From: Companilactobacillus nodensis DSM 19682 = JCM 14932 = NBRC 107160
Lineage (GTDB): Bacteria; Bacillota; Bacilli; Lactobacillales; Lactobacillaceae
Direction of reading: 5' to 3'
Length of the DNA: 47,456 nt
NCBI RefSeq assembly: GCF_000615905.1
Contig: NZ_BAMN01000016.1
Coordinates: forward strand, 1 to 47,456
Program-made: the position numbers and the translations under genes
Notes under the pieces: model-generated
What the model saw: only the letters and a program-made list of their open reading frames with translations
Told to the model about the DNA's origin: nothing
The model's database searches: none
Part shown: positions 45,232 to 47,456 of the stretch, piece by piece
Layout: every line of letters starts with the position of its first letter
How positions within the stretch are numbered: position 1 is the stretch's first letter

Positions 45232-45927
45232 TTAGTTCTCCTCCATTTCATCGACAACTTCAGGTAATTGCCAATTGATTACCCTTTCATTATAAGATAA
45301 AAGCGCTTTATTTGTGCGAGAAAATGGTTTTGAACCAAAAAAACCTCGATAAGCGGACAATGGACTGGGGTGTGGCGAGGAAATAATTGTGTTTTTGCTT
45401 TGATCAATCAGTGGTATTTTACTCTTAGCAGCACCGCCCCACAAAATAAAGACGACTTTGCCACGATCAGACAATGCCTTGATGGCAAAGTCAGTCAGTT
45501 GTTCCCAACCCTTATCCTTATGTGAGTACGCCTGACCTCTTCTAACGGTCAAAACAGAATTAAGTAATAATACACCTTGATCGGCCCAAGACTTCAAATA
45601 ACCGTGATTTACAGGCGTACAGCCAATGTCATCCTGCAATTCTTTATAGATATTAACTAGTGAAGGTGGAATTCTCACACCTGGTGCCACGGCAAAACTA
45701 CAACCGATAGCCTGATTAGGTTCATGATATGGATCTTGTCCCAAGATGACTACTTTTGTATCAGAAAAAGATGTCCAGATGAAAGCTTGAAAAATATGAT
45801 ACATATTGGGATAAATCGTCTGTGTATTATACTCTTCCTTCAAGAAATTATGTAGATTTTGGTAATAAGGTTTATCAAACTCTCCATTCAAAACATCTTG
45901 CCAATCATTTTTTATTAACGTTCTCAA
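45232..45927 (-). CDS. ung: Uracil-DNA glycosylase
   Basis: 231 aa when started at TTG 45927, which has AGGTG about 6 nt upstream and gives the usual N-terminus (M)[12 protein letters not shown] and length. The open frame reaches ATG 45975 but that would overlap the divergent HAD region. Family 1 motifs: [20 protein letters not shown] with catalytic Asp (residues about 60-79), [17 protein letters not shown], and [18 protein letters not shown] near 190. The residue after PYH is Glu rather than the usual Gly. It removes uracil from DNA, upstream of AP endonuclease action. Confidence 0.92.
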   Translation of the reverse strand: MRTLIKNDWQDVLNGEFDKPYYQNLHNFLKEEYNTQTIYPNMYHIFQAFIWTSFSDTKVVILGQDPYHEPNQAIGCSFAVAPGVRIPPSLVNIYKELQDDIGCTPVNHGYLKSWADQGVLLLNSVLTVRRGQAYSHKDKGWEQLTDFAIKALSDRGKVVFILWGGAAKSKIPLIDQSKNTIISSPHPSPLSAYRGFFGSKPFSRTNKALLSYNERVINWQLPEVVDEMEEN

Positions 45928-46007
45928 ATTTACACCTACTGTCCTTGTATATGTTTTCTTAAAATATGGTAACATTCAATTATAGAATAACGCATTCGGA
46001 GGAACTT

Positions 46008-46901
46008 ATGATTAAATTAATTGCATCAGATATGGACGGAACTTTGTTAAACGAAAAAATGGAAGTATCCGAACGTAATATTCAAGCTATAAAAGACGCT
46101 AAAGCCAACGGCATTGAATTTTTAATTGCATCAGGTCGTGGTTTAAGTGAGGCCAATCCCTTCTTAAAAGATCGCGTACACCCTGGTTATATCACACTTA
46201 ATGGGGCTGAAGTCTTCGATAGTAACGAAAAGATGGTCTCCAGTAATCCCATTTCAACTGAATCAAAGTTCAAAATCGTTGAACTATTTCACAAATATGA
46301 TATATATTTTGAAGTTGTAACTGACAAAGGAATATTCTCAGATAACAAAGAATTACGTATTTCTAGTTTGGCCGAACTATTGATGAGCCTTAATCCTGGA
46401 ACTAGCTACGAAAAAGCATATGCGGATACTTTGGAAAAGATCAAGTTAACTCCAATGACTTTTTTGGATAGTTACGATAAAATCTTCAATGACGAATCAT
46501 ATCAAATTATGAAGCTACTTGCTTTTGATTCTGATAACAAACGTGATGTTAAGCTCGAACCTCTAAAAGACGAGATTCACAATTTGTTGAAAGATGTTGT
46601 CGTTACCTCATCTTCACCTAACAACATCGAAGTAAATAGTTCAGATGCTCAAAAGGGCATTGCATTGTTGAAGTATGCTAAAACTAAAGGTATCAAGCAA
46701 TCTGAGATAATGGCTATCGGTGATAATCTCAACGATGCTTCAATGATCCAAGAAGCCGGAGTCGGAGTTGCTATGGCCAATGCTATTCCAGAAATCAAAG
46801 ATATGGCTGATGAATTCACCGACAACAATGCCAATGACGGTGTTGCCCAAATTATCGAAAAAGTTATCGCACAAAACGAGATGGAGGGTCAAGTGGAATG
46901 A
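46008..46901 (+). CDS. Cof-type HAD-IIB family sugar/cofactor phosphatase
   Basis: 297 aa from ATG 46008, with GGAGG 5 nt upstream; the frame is open 14 codons earlier but without a ribosome site. HAD motif I SDMDGTLL at residues 6-13, motif II ASGRG near 43, a C2-type cap in the middle, motif III/IV region EVNSSDAQKGIALLKY and IGDNLNDASMIQEAGVGVAMANA near 238. The substrate is probably a sugar phosphate or related small phosphate, not resolvable. Overlaps the next gene by 4 bp. Confidence 0.9.
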   Translation: MIKLIASDMDGTLLNEKMEVSERNIQAIKDAKANGIEFLIASGRGLSEANPFLKDRVHPGYITLNGAEVFDSNEKMVSSNPISTESKFKIVELFHKYDIYFEVVTDKGIFSDNKELRISSLAELLMSLNPGTSYEKAYADTLEKIKLTPMTFLDSYDKIFNDESYQIMKLLAFDSDNKRDVKLEPLKDEIHNLLKDVVVTSSSPNNIEVNSSDAQKGIALLKYAKTKGIKQSEIMAIGDNLNDASMIQEAGVGVAMANAIPEIKDMADEFTDNNANDGVAQIIEKVIAQNEMEGQVE

Positions 46902-47437
46902 AACTTTATATACGCAAAGCAGACTTAATGGTGGGAAATATTCTTGTGGTAACAAATCAGAATAAAGAAACTATTTTTATTGCTTCGCGTGATAAAGACA
47001 ATCCTTTTTTGATCCAATTATATAACCGTCTTAACACCAAGATTGGTGAGATCAAACTCAAGAATAACTTTTTAAAAATTTATTCTATCGAAACTAATGG
47101 CAAAGAAGTTGCGACCATAAACGCTCTACCAATGATCGACATGAAGTACGTTTATCTCTCCAAAATAAACTGGAATATCATCGGTAACCTGGTTGTTTCC
47201 AATTACCACGTTACACAAGCTGGTGAGGAAATCATGAAGGTTCAACCCACTATTATGAGTCAGGGTCATCCCGGCCTGGAGATCGACATTGATGAAATGG
47301 ACAACGGACCTGTTGGAACAATGGTTGCCATCTTCCTTGATCGTTATATCAAAGTTCCTAGTCTCAAACCCGAAACCGATGTTGATATTGGTTTCAAATC
47401 CAAGCTATCATTCTTTAATTTCAAAAATAAGTGTTAA
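46898..47437 (+). CDS. Small conserved protein, possibly LURP-one/YxjI-like
   Basis: 179 aa, no signal peptide or clear membrane helix. The start MKLYIRKADLMVGNILVVTNQNKETIFIASRDKD and the later DEMDNGPVGTMVAIFLDRY are reminiscent of the LURP-one-related (tubby-like barrel) fold, with alternating beta strands throughout. I am not sure of the family. It is translationally coupled to the HAD phosphatase (ATGA overlap, GGAGG upstream), so the pair is likely co-expressed. The window ends 19 bp after its stop. Confidence 0.6.
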   Translation: MKLYIRKADLMVGNILVVTNQNKETIFIASRDKDNPFLIQLYNRLNTKIGEIKLKNNFLKIYSIETNGKEVATINALPMIDMKYVYLSKINWNIIGNLVVSNYHVTQAGEEIMKVQPTIMSQGHPGLEIDIDEMDNGPVGTMVAIFLDRYIKVPSLKPETDVDIGFKSKLSFFNFKNKC

Positions 47438-47456
47438 AAAAATAGTGTTTCTGACC

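Overview
The window looks like a chromosomal segment of a low-G+C lactic acid bacterium in the Lactobacillaceae. The gene set (comG operon followed by a methyltransferase and ackA, two purine deaminase types, oleate hydratase, LPXTG protein with BspA-type repeats, cdaA-cdaR-glmM) and general codon style would fit a Companilactobacillus-like species; that genus is inference, not shown. I see no prophage, transposase, tRNA, rRNA or CRISPR array.

Layout. 0.1-5.5 kb (minus strand): a lipoteichoic acid/glycolipid cluster (lafA, lafB, a frameshifted lafC-like flippase, ltaS-like synthase). 5.5-6.8 kb: queT with a preQ1-I-type riboswitch and its promoter, then a deoxynucleoside kinase. 7.0-10.4 kb (plus): a UvrA-like ABC ATPase and a broken secreted glycerophosphodiesterase. 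10.5-14.8 kb: a purine salvage divergon (ade-like amidohydrolase and a frameshifted NCS2 permease on minus; an ADA-fold deaminase on plus). 14.9-15.3 kb: a pair of inverted structured modules. 15.3-22.3 kb: fermentation genes (adhE split, ohyA, ackA) and a split YtxK-type methyltransferase. 22.3-26.0 kb: the competence pseudopilus operon comGA-comGG. 26-30.4 kb: yebC and a 1157-residue LPXTG surface protein. 30.5-32.7 kb: vanZ and a split APC permease. 32.7-38.3 kb: glmS with NagR-like operators, glmM, cdaR, cdaA. 38.4-41.9 kb: a CPA1 Na+/H+ antiporter, a second pair of inverted structured modules, murB. 42-47.4 kb: exoA and a DnaQ-like exonuclease facing a GNAT/tsaE/pta/ung cluster, then a Cof-type HAD phosphatase and a small conserved protein.

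Main unusual signal. Two intergenic loci (14889-15305 and 40560-40974) each hold two copies, in inverted orientation, of a module of about 175-180 nt. All four copies fold the same way: a long closing stem, three further hairpins with conserved loops and bulged adenines. The stem sequences differ almost completely between copies while pairing is kept. This is the signature of a structured RNA, or of a single-strand DNA fold. I do not recognise the family.

Second signal. Eight genes carry single-base frameshifts (nine sites). Several look like loss of one base from a short G or C run, which suggests draft or long-read consensus error at least as strongly as real gene decay. I annotate these genes over their full span and mark the break.
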